NCBI GenBank assembly: GCA_963724825.1
Contig: CAVRWT010000001.1
Location: 124,001 to 188,000, forward strand
From: JALYNX01 sp963724825
GTDB lineage: Bacteria; Actinomycetota; Acidimicrobiia; Spongiisociales; ZC4RG35
Length of the DNA stretch: 64,000 nucleotides
Direction: 5' to 3'
Numbering within the stretch: position 1 is the stretch's first letter; each line of letters starts with the position of its first letter. This document shows, piece after piece, positions 35,348 through 43,529 of this stretch. Made by a program: the position numbers and the translations under genes. A model generated the notes under the pieces. That model ran no database searches. It was not told where the DNA came from and saw only the letters and a program-made list of their open reading frames with translations.

Positions 35348-35908
35348 ATGAGGCTCCTGTTCATTGGTCCTCCTGGCGCAGGCAAGGGGACCCAGGCCAG
35401 CCGTGTTGCGATGCAGCTTGGGGTTCCCCACGTGTCCACCGGCGAGATGTTCCGAGAGCAAGCCGCGGCCGGCACCGAGTTGGGCCGGAAGGTCCAGGCG
35501 ATCATGGCGGCCGGCGAGTACGTGCCCGACGAGCTCACCGTGGCCATGCTCGAACAGCGCTTGGCCGAGGCTGACGCCGCAGCAGGTTTCATCCTCGACG
35601 GCTTCCCGCGAACCGGTGGTCAGGTGGCAGCTCTTGACTCCCTGATCGGCGACGATGGGCTTGACGGAGTGGTCGTCTTCGAAGTCGATGAAGATGAGCT
35701 GGCGCGACGTCTTCTCACCCGGGGCCGTGCGGATGACACCGAGGAGACGATCAGAAACCGATTCCGTGTCTTTCGGGACCAAACCGCTCCACTGCTCGAG
35801 ATCTATGGCGACCGGGGCCTGCTCATCTCCGTCGACGGGATGGGTGACATCGACGAGGTGACGGAGCGGATTCTGACCGCCCTCGGTGATCACGGGCTGA
35901 AGCAATGA
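35348..35908 (+). CDS. adk: Adenylate kinase (short-lid form)
   Basis: 186 residues from ATG 35348 (MRLLFIGPPGAGKGTQA). P-loop GPPGAGKGTQ, AMP-binding STGEMFREQ and GFPRTGGQ, and a short lid (TRGRADDTEETIRNR) lacking the zinc finger. It interconverts AMP, ADP and ATP. There is no recognisable Shine-Dalgarno sequence: hairpin element C ends directly at the ATG. It overlaps map by four bases. Confidence 0.98.
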   Translation: MRLLFIGPPGAGKGTQASRVAMQLGVPHVSTGEMFREQAAAGTELGRKVQAIMAAGEYVPDELTVAMLEQRLAEADAAAGFILDGFPRTGGQVAALDSLIGDDGLDGVVVFEVDEDELARRLLTRGRADDTEETIRNRFRVFRDQTAPLLEIYGDRGLLISVDGMGDIDEVTERILTALGDHGLKQ

Positions 35909-36696
35909 TCACGATCAAGAGCAGGCGGGAGTTCGCCAAGATGCAAGTGGCGGGCGCCGCGGTGGCTGCTGTCCTCCAAGCCGTTCGAGAGGCTGCTGCC
36001 CCCGGGGTGAGCCTCATCGAACTCGATGAGATTGGCGCCCGGATCATCGCGGATCGCGGCTGCACCGCGTCCTTCCTGGGTTACAACGGTTACCCGAAGA
36101 GCCTCTGTCTTTCACCGAACGACGTCATCGTCCATGGGATTCCCACCGAGTATCGCCTCAAGGATGGCGACATCCTCTCGGTCGATGCCGGAGCGATTTT
36201 CGAGGGCTTTCACGGTGACGCCGCGTTCACGATGCCAATCGGAACGGCGGAGCCTGCGGCGCAAAGTCTGATCGAGGCCACCGAGGGGGCGCTGTGGGCG
36301 GGGATCTCGTCAGTTCAAAAGGGACATCATGTCGGGGACATCGGGGCAACAGTGGCGGCCATTGGCGAAGCCCACGGTTACGGAATCGTGGAGGAATACG
36401 TGGGCCATGGGATCGGTCGTCAGATGCACGAAGAACCTCAGGTTCCCAACTACGGGACGCCCGGGCGAGGGTTGAAGCTTCGCACCGGGATGGCGTTGTG
36501 CATCGAGCCGATGTTCAACATTGGCAGCCGGCACACCAAGGTCGACGCCGACGGATGGACTGTTCGCACCCAGGATGGCTCCCTCTCCGCCCATTTCGAG
36601 CACACGGTTTGCGTGACACCGGACGGAGTTCAGGTGTTCACCGCGGCCGAGGAGCCGCTGATGGTCGAATTTGAGCAGAGTGCGACCCATGGTTAG
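35905..36696 (+). CDS. map: Methionine aminopeptidase, type I
   Basis: 263 residues. Metal ligands of the pita-bread fold are visible: SVDAGAIFEGFHGDAAFT (two Asp), GHGIGRQMHEEP (His), LCIEPMF (Glu) and AHFEHTV (Glu). It removes N-terminal Met from new proteins. No N-terminal SH3-binding extension. The last bases contain the ATG of the next small ORF (ATGGTTAG). Confidence 0.98.
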   Translation: MITIKSRREFAKMQVAGAAVAAVLQAVREAAAPGVSLIELDEIGARIIADRGCTASFLGYNGYPKSLCLSPNDVIVHGIPTEYRLKDGDILSVDAGAIFEGFHGDAAFTMPIGTAEPAAQSLIEATEGALWAGISSVQKGHHVGDIGATVAAIGEAHGYGIVEEYVGHGIGRQMHEEPQVPNYGTPGRGLKLRTGMALCIEPMFNIGSRHTKVDADGWTVRTQDGSLSAHFEHTVCVTPDGVQVFTAAEEPLMVEFEQSATHG

Positions 36697-36889
36697 CATT
36701 ACATCGTCTACCCGACCTGTTTCGAACGGGTTCGGAGATGCCCAGGACACACAGTCCCTCTTTCCCGATTCGCAGGGCAAGGGCTGGTTTGTGGACTGGG
36801 AAACACTCGCGCACGCCTCGGGGGTCAAACCCGGGCCTGGGGCCGGTTCCACGGACCCCAAGTGCGCGACACCGAAGTTTTGGAGTTGA
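36689..36889 (+). CDS. Orphan 66-residue ORF in the infA position
   Basis: ATG 36689 lies inside the last codons of map and the TGA at 36887-36889 overlaps an rpmJ ATG, so the ORF exactly spans the gap, as an operon gene would. The product starts MVSITSSTRPVSNGFGDAQD and contains GKGWFVDWETLAHASG. It shows no resemblance to IF-1 (no OB-fold motifs such as LPNAMFRV or GRIVYR), and no other family is recognised. Codon use is less C-biased than in neighbours. It could be a genuine small protein or a chance ORF in a leader region. Confidence 0.45.
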   Translation: MVSITSSTRPVSNGFGDAQDTQSLFPDSQGKGWFVDWETLAHASGVKPGPGAGSTDPKCATPKFWS

Positions 36890-36891
36890 TG

Positions 36892-37005
36892 ATGAAGGTT
36901 CGACCTTCCACCAAGAAAATGTGCGAGAAGTGCCGGATCATCCGGCGCCATGGTCGCGTTTGGGTCATCTGCCCCAACCCCCGTCACAAGCAACGGCAAG
37001 GATGA
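36892..37005 (+). CDS. rpmJ: 50S ribosomal protein L36, zinc-binding type
   Basis: 37 residues (MKVRPSTKKMCEKCRIIRRH...); an ATG three bases earlier is also possible. Zinc ligands C11, C14, C27 and H32 (CEKC, ICPNPRH) are intact. L36 organises 23S rRNA late in assembly. rpsM follows after five bases. Confidence 0.97.
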   Translation: MKVRPSTKKMCEKCRIIRRHGRVWVICPNPRHKQRQG

Positions 37006-37010
37006 TCTGA

Positions 37011-37388
37011 GTGGCACGTATTGCAGGAGTCGACCTCCCGAGAGACAAGCGACTCGAAATCGGCCTGACTTACATCTACGGAATCGGCCTCACCCGTGCG
37101 CAGAAGATCTGCGCCGACACCGAAGTCGATCCCGACACCCGCATCCGCCAGCTGACCGACGACGAAGTGACCCGGATCAGGCGCTACATCGAGGCGACCT
37201 TCCAGGTCGAAGGTGACCTGCGCCGCGAAGTCCAACAGAACATCAAGAGAAAAATCGAGATCGGCAGCTATCAGGGAATCCGCCATCGTCGCGGATTGCC
37301 GGTACGCGGTCAGCGGACACATACCAATGCCAGGAGCCGCAAGGGCCGTCGGGTCGCTATTGCCGGCAAGAAAAAAGTGACGAAGTAG
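37011..37388 (+). CDS. rpsM: 30S ribosomal protein S13
   Basis: 125 residues from GTG 37011. ARIAGVDLPRDKRLEIGLTY, helix-two-turn-helix region and the basic tail RGLPVRGQRTHTNARSRKG are typical. S13 bridges the subunits and touches P-site tRNA. Confidence 0.98.
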   Translation: MARIAGVDLPRDKRLEIGLTYIYGIGLTRAQKICADTEVDPDTRIRQLTDDEVTRIRRYIEATFQVEGDLRREVQQNIKRKIEIGSYQGIRHRRGLPVRGQRTHTNARSRKGRRVAIAGKKKVTK

Positions 37389-37398
37389 GAGTCTTTAG

Positions 37399-37794
37399 GT
37401 GGCGAAGCAGCAGGGAGCGAAGCGGGTTCGGAGACGAGAGCGTAAGAACATCTCGCACGGACAGGCCCATATCAAGGCCAGCTTCAACAACACGATCATC
37501 AACATCACCGACCAGACCGGGGCGTCCGTCGCATGGACCTCGGGCGGTTCGGTGGGATTCAAAGGGTCGAGGAAGTCGACTCCGTACGCGGCCCAGGTCG
37601 CGGCCGAAGAGGCTGCCCGCCGTGCCGGTGAGCACGGGATCCGCAAGCTGGATGTCATCGTCAGCGGCACCGGCTCCGGTCGTGACACTGCGGTTCGAAC
37701 CCTGCAAAACATGGGCATGGAAGTCACCTGGGTCCGCGACGTGACTCCGATCCCCCACAACGGTTGTCGTCCCAAGAAACGCAGGCGTGGCTGA
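37399..37794 (+). CDS. rpsK: 30S ribosomal protein S11
   Basis: 131 residues from GTG 37399. HGQAHIKASFNNTIINITDQ, GFKGSRKSTPYAAQVAAEEA and the end VTPIPHNGCRPKKRRR are canonical. S11 forms the platform near the E site. Stop overlaps the rpsD ATG. Confidence 0.98.
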   Translation: MAKQQGAKRVRRRERKNISHGQAHIKASFNNTIINITDQTGASVAWTSGGSVGFKGSRKSTPYAAQVAAEEAARRAGEHGIRKLDVIVSGTGSGRDTAVRTLQNMGMEVTWVRDVTPIPHNGCRPKKRRRG

Positions 37795-38399
37795 TGGGTC
37801 GTTACACAGGTCCCCGCCACAAGGCATGCCGCCGGGCACGCACCCCGCTTTGCCAGTCGAAGCGCTGCCCGGTCGATCGTCGCCCCTATCCGCCTGGCGA
37901 GCACGGCCGTGGCCGCATCCGTGAGAGCGACTATCTGATCCAGCTCCGCGAGAAGCAGAAGCTGCGTTCGATGTATGGCGTTCTCGAGCGGCAATTCCGC
38001 CGCTACTACGAGGAGGCCGCTCGCCGCCCAGGCATCACCGGTGAGAACCTGCTCCGTTTGTTGGAGCAGCGCCTCGACAATGTCGTCTGGCGCTCCGGTC
38101 TCGCAGCAACACGTCCCCAGGCCCGCCAGCTCGTGAATCACGGGCATTTCCGGGTCAACGGGAGGAAGGTCGACATCGCGTCCTATCAAGTCCGGCCGGG
38201 TGACGTCGTCACCATCAAGGATGCGAGCCGGGACAGCATCGTCATCCAGCACGCCGTGGACACCCAGGGCCGCGAGGCTCCGGCCTGGCTCTCGGTCGAC
38301 CTCGGTGAGCGGAAGGTGGCCGTGACGGATCAGCCCAGACGGGACCAGATCGACACGGACATAAATGAACAGTTGATCGTCGAGCTCTACTCGAAGTGA
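37794..38399 (+). CDS. rpsD: 30S ribosomal protein S4
   Basis: 201 residues from ATG 37794. The N-terminus has H9, C12, C20 and C25 (RHKACRRARTPLC...C), a possible zinc site as in C+ forms of S4. The S4 RNA-binding domain appears as LEQRLDNVVWRSGLAATRPQ and VNHGHFRVNGRKVDIASYQV. In E. coli S4 represses the alpha operon. Confidence 0.98.
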   Translation: MGRYTGPRHKACRRARTPLCQSKRCPVDRRPYPPGEHGRGRIRESDYLIQLREKQKLRSMYGVLERQFRRYYEEAARRPGITGENLLRLLEQRLDNVVWRSGLAATRPQARQLVNHGHFRVNGRKVDIASYQVRPGDVVTIKDASRDSIVIQHAVDTQGREAPAWLSVDLGERKVAVTDQPRRDQIDTDINEQLIVELYSK

Positions 38400-38408
38400 G
38401 GTAATCCT

Positions 38409-39353
38409 TTGTTGATCGTCCAGCGCCCCCAGATCGAAGAGGAATCGATCTCAGATACCAGATCCAAGATCGTGGTCGAACCGTTGGAGCCAGGCTTCGG
38501 CTACACGCTCGGCAACACGCTTCGCCGCACCCTGCTTTCCCGCATCCCGGGTGCCGCAGTCACCTCGATTCGGATTGAAGGAGTCGAGCACGAGTTCTCG
38601 ACCATTCCCGGGGTCGTGGAGGATGTCGTTGACATCATCCTCAACATCAAGCGGGTTGTGGTCCGGATGGCCGGCACCGACACCGAGGTGATTCATCTCA
38701 CCGCCAAGGGTGCCGGTGAGGTCAAGGCCGGTGACATTCGGCTCCCCGCAGGAGTGGAAATCGTCAACCCCGAAATGCACATTGCAACGATGAGTGCGAG
38801 CGGCCGCCTCGAGATGGAGCTGACCGTCGCTCCGGGCGTCGGTTACCGCAGCGCCGATTCGAACAAGGGCTCGGTCTCAACGATCGGGGTGATCCCGGTC
38901 GACTCGATCTTCTCCCCGGTTCGGAAGGTCTCCTATCGGGTGGAGAACACCCAGGTGGGCCAGATGACCAACTTCGATCGGCTGGTTCTCGACGTCGAGA
39001 CCAACGGCGCCGTTGACCCCGGTGAGGCCGTCTCGTCTGCAGGCAAGACCTTGCGTGAGCTGATGGGCCTGTTCGCCGACATCGGTGAGGGCCAAGGGCT
39101 CGAATTGGGTGACGTCCAGACCGAGCACGCTGGGTTCCCGGAGAAGGAACTGCCCATCGAGGCATTGGATCTCTCCGAGCGTCCCCGCAACTGTCTGCGC
39201 CGCGCCCAGATCAAGACCGTTGGCGAGCTCATCGAGCGGACGTCCGACGACCTGTTGAACATCACCAACTTCGGTCAGAAGAGCCTCGAAGAAGTCACCG
39301 CCAAGCTCGACGAGCTCGGGCTCAGCCTGGCAGACGCCACCGGCGGTTCCTGA
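38409..39353 (+). CDS. rpoA: RNA polymerase alpha subunit
   Basis: 314 residues from TTG 38409. The N-terminal dimerisation domain includes GFGYTLGNTLRRTLLSRIPG and the C-terminal domain includes LDLSERPRNCLRRAQIKTVG and ITNFGQKSLEEVTAKL, which contacts UP elements and activators. One-base overlap with rplQ. Confidence 0.99.
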   Translation: MLIVQRPQIEEESISDTRSKIVVEPLEPGFGYTLGNTLRRTLLSRIPGAAVTSIRIEGVEHEFSTIPGVVEDVVDIILNIKRVVVRMAGTDTEVIHLTAKGAGEVKAGDIRLPAGVEIVNPEMHIATMSASGRLEMELTVAPGVGYRSADSNKGSVSTIGVIPVDSIFSPVRKVSYRVENTQVGQMTNFDRLVLDVETNGAVDPGEAVSSAGKTLRELMGLFADIGEGQGLELGDVQTEHAGFPEKELPIEALDLSERPRNCLRRAQIKTVGELIERTSDDLLNITNFGQKSLEEVTAKLDELGLSLADATGGS

Positions 39354-39703
39354 TGCCCCGTCCCCGCAAGGGCGCCCGGCTCGGAGGCTCGCCCTCCCAT
39401 GAGCGCAAACTCCTCGCCAACCTGGCGACGGACCTGTTCATGCACGAGAAGGTGACCACCACCCTGCCCCGGGCGAAGGCGGTCCGACCACTCGCCGAGA
39501 AGCTGATCACCACGGCCCGAAAGGGCGACCTGCACTCCAAGCGGACTGTGTTGCGCACCATTCGAAGCCGCCAGGCCATGTCGAGACTGTTCGACGACAT
39601 CGCCCCTCGTTATGCGGATCGGGCTGGTGGCTACACCCGGATCACCAAGATCGGCCCCCGTCGTGGAGACGGCGCCGAAGAGGCGATAATCGAGCTCGTC
39701 TAA
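39353..39703 (+). CDS. rplQ: 50S ribosomal protein L17
   Basis: 116 residues: PRPRKGARLGGSPSHERKLL, NLATDLFMHEKVTTTLPRAK and DIAPRYADRAGGYTRITKIG. It is the last gene of the alpha operon; hairpin element D follows 42 nt after the stop. Confidence 0.98.
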   Translation: MPRPRKGARLGGSPSHERKLLANLATDLFMHEKVTTTLPRAKAVRPLAEKLITTARKGDLHSKRTVLRTIRSRQAMSRLFDDIAPRYADRAGGYTRITKIGPRRGDGAEEAIIELV

Positions 39704-39745
39704 TTGCGGGCCGACGAGCGAGTCATTGGATTGACCTTGCGACGA

Positions 39746-39865
39746 GGCGGTAGCTCCGGGCGACCGGCGTCTCGTTCGCCCGAGACTGTGTCTGGCGCGG
39801 AGCTGTTCTCCGAGGCACTTGGACGACTGAGGGTTGGTCTCGGGCGAAGTCGCCCGGCAATAAAA
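39746..39865 (+). repeat. Covarying 3' hairpin element, copy D (after rplQ)
   Basis: Starts GGCGGTAGC (39746-39754). Outer helix CCGGGCGAC (39756-39764) with GTCGCCCGG (39849-39857), bulge CGGCGTCTCG (39765-39774), and the longest inner helix, TTCGCCCGAGAC (39775-39786) with GTCTCGGGCGAA (39837-39848). Variable centre 50 nt, tail CAATAAAA. The outer helix carries another compensated pair change. A further small pairing TCGCCCG/CGGGCGA follows at 39870-39894. Confidence 0.88.
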
Positions 39866-39883
39866 GGTTCGCCCGGCCAGAAA

Positions 39884-40630
39884 TCAGCGGGCGAGCATCC
39901 CGAAGAGGATGCCGATGACCACCAGAACGCCGCCGGCGATAAGGACCTGAGTCGGAGTCACCTTCGCCTTGAGCAGTCGGGCTGCCAGCACCACGTCCAG
40001 CATCGTCACTCCGCCGAGCACCAACAGGATCAGCCCGGCGACCAGGAGAAGGGTTGAGACCAGTGCCGGTGCGAGGATCGCCACCACCAGCGCGGCAACG
40101 ACCACCAGCGATCCGCCTTTGGTGAACACCCAGCTCGGCAGCAGGCTGCCAAACATCTTTTCAGCCTTTCCGAGGGCTCGATCAAACGCTCCTGGTTGCT
40201 TCGCGTCCTTGGGCGTTCCTTGCTCGACCTGCGTCGAGGCAGCAATCGGGGTGGTCGAGGCCGACGCCACGACGGGTGCCGGTGCTCCCTCAGGGCGGGT
40301 TGCCGTGCCCTTGGGCGAAGCGGGCTTCGGAGACCTGGACAGCGTGGGCAGCTTGAAAGGCTTGGGCAAGGACACAACGGACTGCTTGCCGTTCATGCCC
40401 GCGGCCGCCTCGAAGGCCGCGCTTTCGCTGAATTGGAGGATCAGCTCCTCGCCTTCTGCGGAGACACGGACGCCTTCGGGCCCTGGGGTGAGGTCGATGT
40501 CGTCCAACGCCCAGTTGCCGATTTCGTGATCGCCGGATGCGACCCGCAGGCGGCCATCGTCGATGTCGACGGTGGCTGGCAGCGAGTTGGCGTCACCCGG
40601 GACCTTCAGGGAAGCACTGAATTGACCCAT
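39884..40630 (-). CDS. Hypothetical protein: N-terminal beta domain plus C-terminal membrane helices
   Basis: 248 residues. Residues 1-75 look like a small beta domain (ATVDIDDGRLRVASGDHEIG, GPEGVRVSAEGEELILQFSE). A proline/alanine/threonine-rich linker follows, then two to three transmembrane helices (GSLVVVAALVVAILAPALVS, LLLVAGLILLVLGGVTML, VLIAGGVLVVIGILFG). No family recognised. It is convergent with rplQ; GATAAA 7 nt upstream of the ATG may be a leaderless -10 box. Confidence 0.8.
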   Translation of the reverse strand: MGQFSASLKVPGDANSLPATVDIDDGRLRVASGDHEIGNWALDDIDLTPGPEGVRVSAEGEELILQFSESAAFEAAAGMNGKQSVVSLPKPFKLPTLSRSPKPASPKGTATRPEGAPAPVVASASTTPIAASTQVEQGTPKDAKQPGAFDRALGKAEKMFGSLLPSWVFTKGGSLVVVAALVVAILAPALVSTLLLVAGLILLVLGGVTMLDVVLAARLLKAKVTPTQVLIAGGVLVVIGILFGMLAR

Positions 40631-40675
40631 AGGGCCATTTATCGGCAGGTTTTGACCCGACTTGCGCGGAAAACC

Positions 40676-40957
40676 TCAGGAAGAAGTAACGGCCGCGATC
40701 GAGAAAACGGTGAAGAAAAGGATGACACCGATGATTGCAATGCCCAGGAGGACGGTTCCCACGATTCCCAGGATCTTGGCGGCGTTTGCCGTGCCCCGGT
40801 TCTCTGGTGGGCGTCTTCCGGCGTCGATCGCCTGCATCTCCTTGCTGCCCATCGACCAGGCGAACGGACCGAGTATTTGGCAGATGACGATTCCGAGGAT
40901 CCCGAGGACCAACGCCGTGGTCGCCTGACTCTGTTCCGGGTATGGGCTTTGGGTCAT
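40676..40957 (-). CDS. DUF4190-like small membrane protein, paralog 1
   Basis: 93 residues: MTQSPYPEQSQATTALVLGI, then FGPFAWSMGSKEMQAIDAGR-like charged loop and a second hydrophobic stretch (ILGIVGTVLLGIAIIGVILF). Two membrane segments flanking AGRRPPENRGTANAAKILG match DUF4190-type proteins of Actinomycetota, function unknown. It lies 7 bp downstream of a near-duplicate gene. Confidence 0.8.
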   Translation of the reverse strand: MTQSPYPEQSQATTALVLGILGIVICQILGPFAWSMGSKEMQAIDAGRRPPENRGTANAAKILGIVGTVLLGIAIIGVILFFTVFSIAAVTSS

Positions 40958-40964
40958 AGGTGAA

Positions 40965-41252
40965 TTACCCCGTTTCCGAGAAGACGGACCAGGAGACGGT
41001 GCCCACTATCAGGAGAATGATGAAGACGACCCCGATGGCGAGCAGCACCGTGCTCACGATCCCGAGGATCTTGCCCGCATTCGCAGTGCCTCGGTTCTCG
41101 GGGGGCCGTCGACCGGCGTCGATGGCCTGCAATTCCTTGTTGCCTATCGACCATGCGAACGGGCCGAGGAATTGACAGAGCACCAACCCGAGGATTCCCA
41201 GGACGAGCGCGGTGGTTGCCTGGCTTTGTTCCGGGTAGGGAGCCTGAGTCAT
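40965..41252 (-). CDS. DUF4190-like small membrane protein, paralog 2
   Basis: 95 residues from ATG 41252. Nearly identical to its downstream neighbour through the first 65 residues (PYPEQSQATTALVLGILG, AIDAGRRPPENRGTANAG), then diverging in the second membrane helix and C-terminus (IILLIVGTVSWSVFSETG). This is a tandem duplication. A GATAAT box 6 nt upstream fits leaderless transcription. Confidence 0.8.
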   Translation of the reverse strand: MTQAPYPEQSQATTALVLGILGLVLCQFLGPFAWSIGNKELQAIDAGRRPPENRGTANAGKILGIVSTVLLAIGVVFIILLIVGTVSWSVFSETG

Positions 41253-41258
41253 GATTCG

Positions 41259-41264
41259 ATTATC
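41259..41264 (-). promoter_or_regulatory. -10 box of a probable leaderless promoter (DUF4190 pair)
   Basis: GATAAT on the reverse strand, six bases, then the ATG at 41252. Divergent from the coaA promoter 44 bp away. Confidence 0.5.
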
Positions 41265-41307
41265 GCACGATCGGCAAGGGCGGTGCTGTCGAAACCAGAG
41301 GCGGCTG

Positions 41308-41313
41308 TAGCCT
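41308..41313 (+). promoter_or_regulatory. -10 box of a probable leaderless promoter (coaA)
   Basis: TAGCCT, seven bases, then GTG 41321. No Shine-Dalgarno sequence. Confidence 0.5.
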
Positions 41314-41320
41314 GACCTTC

Positions 41321-42236
41321 GTGACCCAGCCGCGATACGTCGACTTTCCACGGCTCGAGTGGTCCGCGCTGCGGGCCAATACACCGCTCACCCTCACCGA
41401 GGACGACATCGAGAAGATCCGGGGAATCAACGTCCTTCTCGACATGGACATGGTCGAGGACACCTATCTTCCGCTCTCCAGGCTGCTCAATCTCCATGTT
41501 CAAGGCAGTCGCCAGCTGGCGTCGGTGACCGATACCTTCCTCGGAGCACCCCCCACACCGGTGCCATTCGTCATCGGAGTCGCCGGCTCGGTTGCGGTGG
41601 GAAAGTCGACCACCTCTCGTGTGTTGCAGGAGCTGCTCGCCCGCTGGCCCCAGCACCCGAGGGTCGAACTGGTGACGACTGACGGCTTCCTCTATCCCAA
41701 CCGGGTGCTCGAGGAGCGTGGCCTGATGGACCGCAAGGGTTTCCCCGAGAGCTTCGATCGAAGGGCGCTCGTCGACTTCGTAGCCAGGGCCAAAGTCCGG
41801 AGACGACCATCTCGAGACGCCGGTGTACTCACACATCGCCTACGACATCGTGCCTGACGAGATGCGGGTGGTGATGAGGCCGGACATCCTGATCGTGGAG
41901 GGGCTCAACGTCTTGCAGGCGGGGGATGGAGGCGCCTTCGTCTCCGACTACTTCGATTTCTCGATCTTCGTCGATGCCGACACCGCCCACATCCGCAAGT
42001 GGTATGTCGAGCGGTTCCTGACTCTCCGCGACACCGCATTCACACAGAGCGACGCCTACTTCCGACGCTACGCCGGGCTGTCCGACGAGGAGGCGGCAGG
42101 GGTTGCTCTCGACATCTGGGAGCGGATCAACGAGGTCAACCTCGTCGACAACATCCTTCCCACCCGGGAGCGGGCCTCGCTGATCCTCGAGAAGGCGGAG
42201 GACCACTCGGTCCAATTGGTACGGCTCCGCCGCTGA
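41321..42236 (+). CDS. coaA: Type I pantothenate kinase (frame interrupted by one extra base)
   Basis: GTG 41321 opens MTQPRYVDFPRLEWSALRAN, with P-loop GVAGSVAVGKSTTSRVLQEL, VTTDGFLYPN and RKGFPESFDRRAL. An extra A in AAA at 41792-41794 breaks the frame after FVARAK; deleting it gives SGDDHLETPVYSHIAYDIVP and continues through DILIVEGLNVLQ and FDFSIFVDAD to the stop at 42236, about 304 residues, the normal CoaA length. It phosphorylates pantothenate in the first step of CoA synthesis. Probably a sequence error, not a pseudogene. Confidence 0.93.
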
Positions 42237-42276
42237 ACGGGGCGGTGGCGCCGAGGGGCGGTACCCTCGCCTCGCT

Positions 42277-42798
42277 GTGATCAAGATGTTCTCCCGCGCC
42301 GGCCGAGCCAGCCTCCTCGACCGCAAAGCGTTCACCGAGGCGTTCTTCGACGGTGACTCTCCCGCCGATGCGGCAATCCTCGTTTCGATCGTTGCTGCGG
42401 TGGGTTATGTGGGCACCTTGTTGTGGCTTGGGGTGCTGGGGGCGTTCTCCATCGCCAACCTCTTCCAGATCGTCCTTGCCGGGGTGGTCTCCTGGCTCGT
42501 GCTCGGATTCGCCACCTGGTTCGTCGCCAATCGATTGTTCGGAGCTTCGTCGCGCCCCCAAACCTTGATGGGCATCCAGGGGTTGGCGGTCCTTCCGCTC
42601 ATCCTGGAGGTGTTTGGGTCAATCGCTGGTGGCATCGGCCTGGTCTGGTATCTGGTGATCCTGGTGGTGGGCACCCGCGAGGCGACGGACCTCAGCATGC
42701 GCAATGCCGCGGTGTCGGTCCTGATCGGATTCGCCGTGGCGGTTTTGATCAGGGCCCTGTTGGGCGTGCCGTTCGCCGTGCTCAGCGCCCTGTTCTGA
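42277..42798 (+). CDS. Yip1-like polytopic membrane protein
   Basis: 173 residues from GTG 42277. About 30 soluble residues (SLLDRKAFTEAFFDGDSPAD) precede four to five membrane helices, with WFVANRLFGASSRPQTLMGI and LVVGTREATDLSMRNAA, a layout seen in Yip1-domain proteins. A TACCCT box (42262-42267) lies 9 nt upstream. Its stop overlaps the truA ATG, so the two are coupled. Function unknown. Confidence 0.78.
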   Translation: MIKMFSRAGRASLLDRKAFTEAFFDGDSPADAAILVSIVAAVGYVGTLLWLGVLGAFSIANLFQIVLAGVVSWLVLGFATWFVANRLFGASSRPQTLMGIQGLAVLPLILEVFGSIAGGIGLVWYLVILVVGTREATDLSMRNAAVSVLIGFAVAVLIRALLGVPFAVLSALF

Positions 42799-43529
42799 TG
42801 CCGGTCTACCGGCTCGACCTGGCCTATGACGGCACCGGGTTCCATGGATATGCCCGACAGGACGGCCAGCGCACCATCCAGGGCGAGCTCGAGGCAGCCC
42901 TACAGACTCTTCTCGGGGTGTCGCCCTCGACGGCGGTGGCGGGTCGAACCGACTCCGGCGTCCACGCCCATGGCCAGGTCGTCTCCTTCGACACCGACCA
43001 CGAGGTCGACGGCCCACAGATCGCCCGGTCACTGAATGGGATCCTCGGTCCGGAGATCGCGGTCTCCGCGGTGACACCGGTGGAGGACGGCTTCAGCGCC
43101 CGGTTCTCGGCGACCTTCCGCCGCTATCGGTATCAGATGTCACAGGCCGAGAACGTCGATCCTCTGGCCCGAAACCAGGTCTGGAACGTGGGACGCCGAT
43201 TGGACATGGCCGGGATGCGGGCCGTTGCCGCGGCGGTCGTGGGTGAGCACGACTTCAGCGCCTTCTGCCGATCGGTCGAGGGCAAGAGCAACACCCGTCG
43301 CGTGGACGAGGCGCGATGGGATGAGGGAGACGATCTGTTGACCTTCTGGATCAGGGCCAACGCCTTCTGCCATCAGATGGTTCGATCCATTGTCGGCCTC
43401 GCCTACGACGTCGGCCGCGGTTTCACCGCAGCGGATGCGATCACCGAGATCATCGAGTCGGGAGATCGGAGCCGGGTCGTGACCGTGGCCCCTCCGCACG
43501 GGCTGACCCTGTGGGAGGTCGGCTACTGA
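42798..43529 (+). CDS. truA: tRNA pseudouridine(38-40) synthase
   Basis: 243 residues from ATG 42798. The catalytic Asp is D52 in AGRTDSGVHAHGQV. Other TruA pieces: LDLAYDGTGFHGYARQ, FRRYRYQM, EHDFSAFCR and FCHQMVRSIVG. It modifies U38-U40 in the anticodon arm of tRNAs. The 3' end overlaps a possible antisense small gene. Confidence 0.98.
   Translation: MPVYRLDLAYDGTGFHGYARQDGQRTIQGELEAALQTLLGVSPSTAVAGRTDSGVHAHGQVVSFDTDHEVDGPQIARSLNGILGPEIAVSAVTPVEDGFSARFSATFRRYRYQMSQAENVDPLARNQVWNVGRRLDMAGMRAVAAAVVGEHDFSAFCRSVEGKSNTRRVDEARWDEGDDLLTFWIRANAFCHQMVRSIVGLAYDVGRGFTAADAITEIIESGDRSRVVTVAPPHGLTLWEVGY

Noticed and set aside
36697..36888. infA in the map-rpmJ gap
   Set aside because: The gap is shorter than infA and none of the frames shows IF-1 sequence.
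41815..41825. Sixth hairpin-element copy (ACGCCGGTG in coaA)
   Set aside because: Short coincidental match inside conserved coaA coding sequence with no flanking helices.
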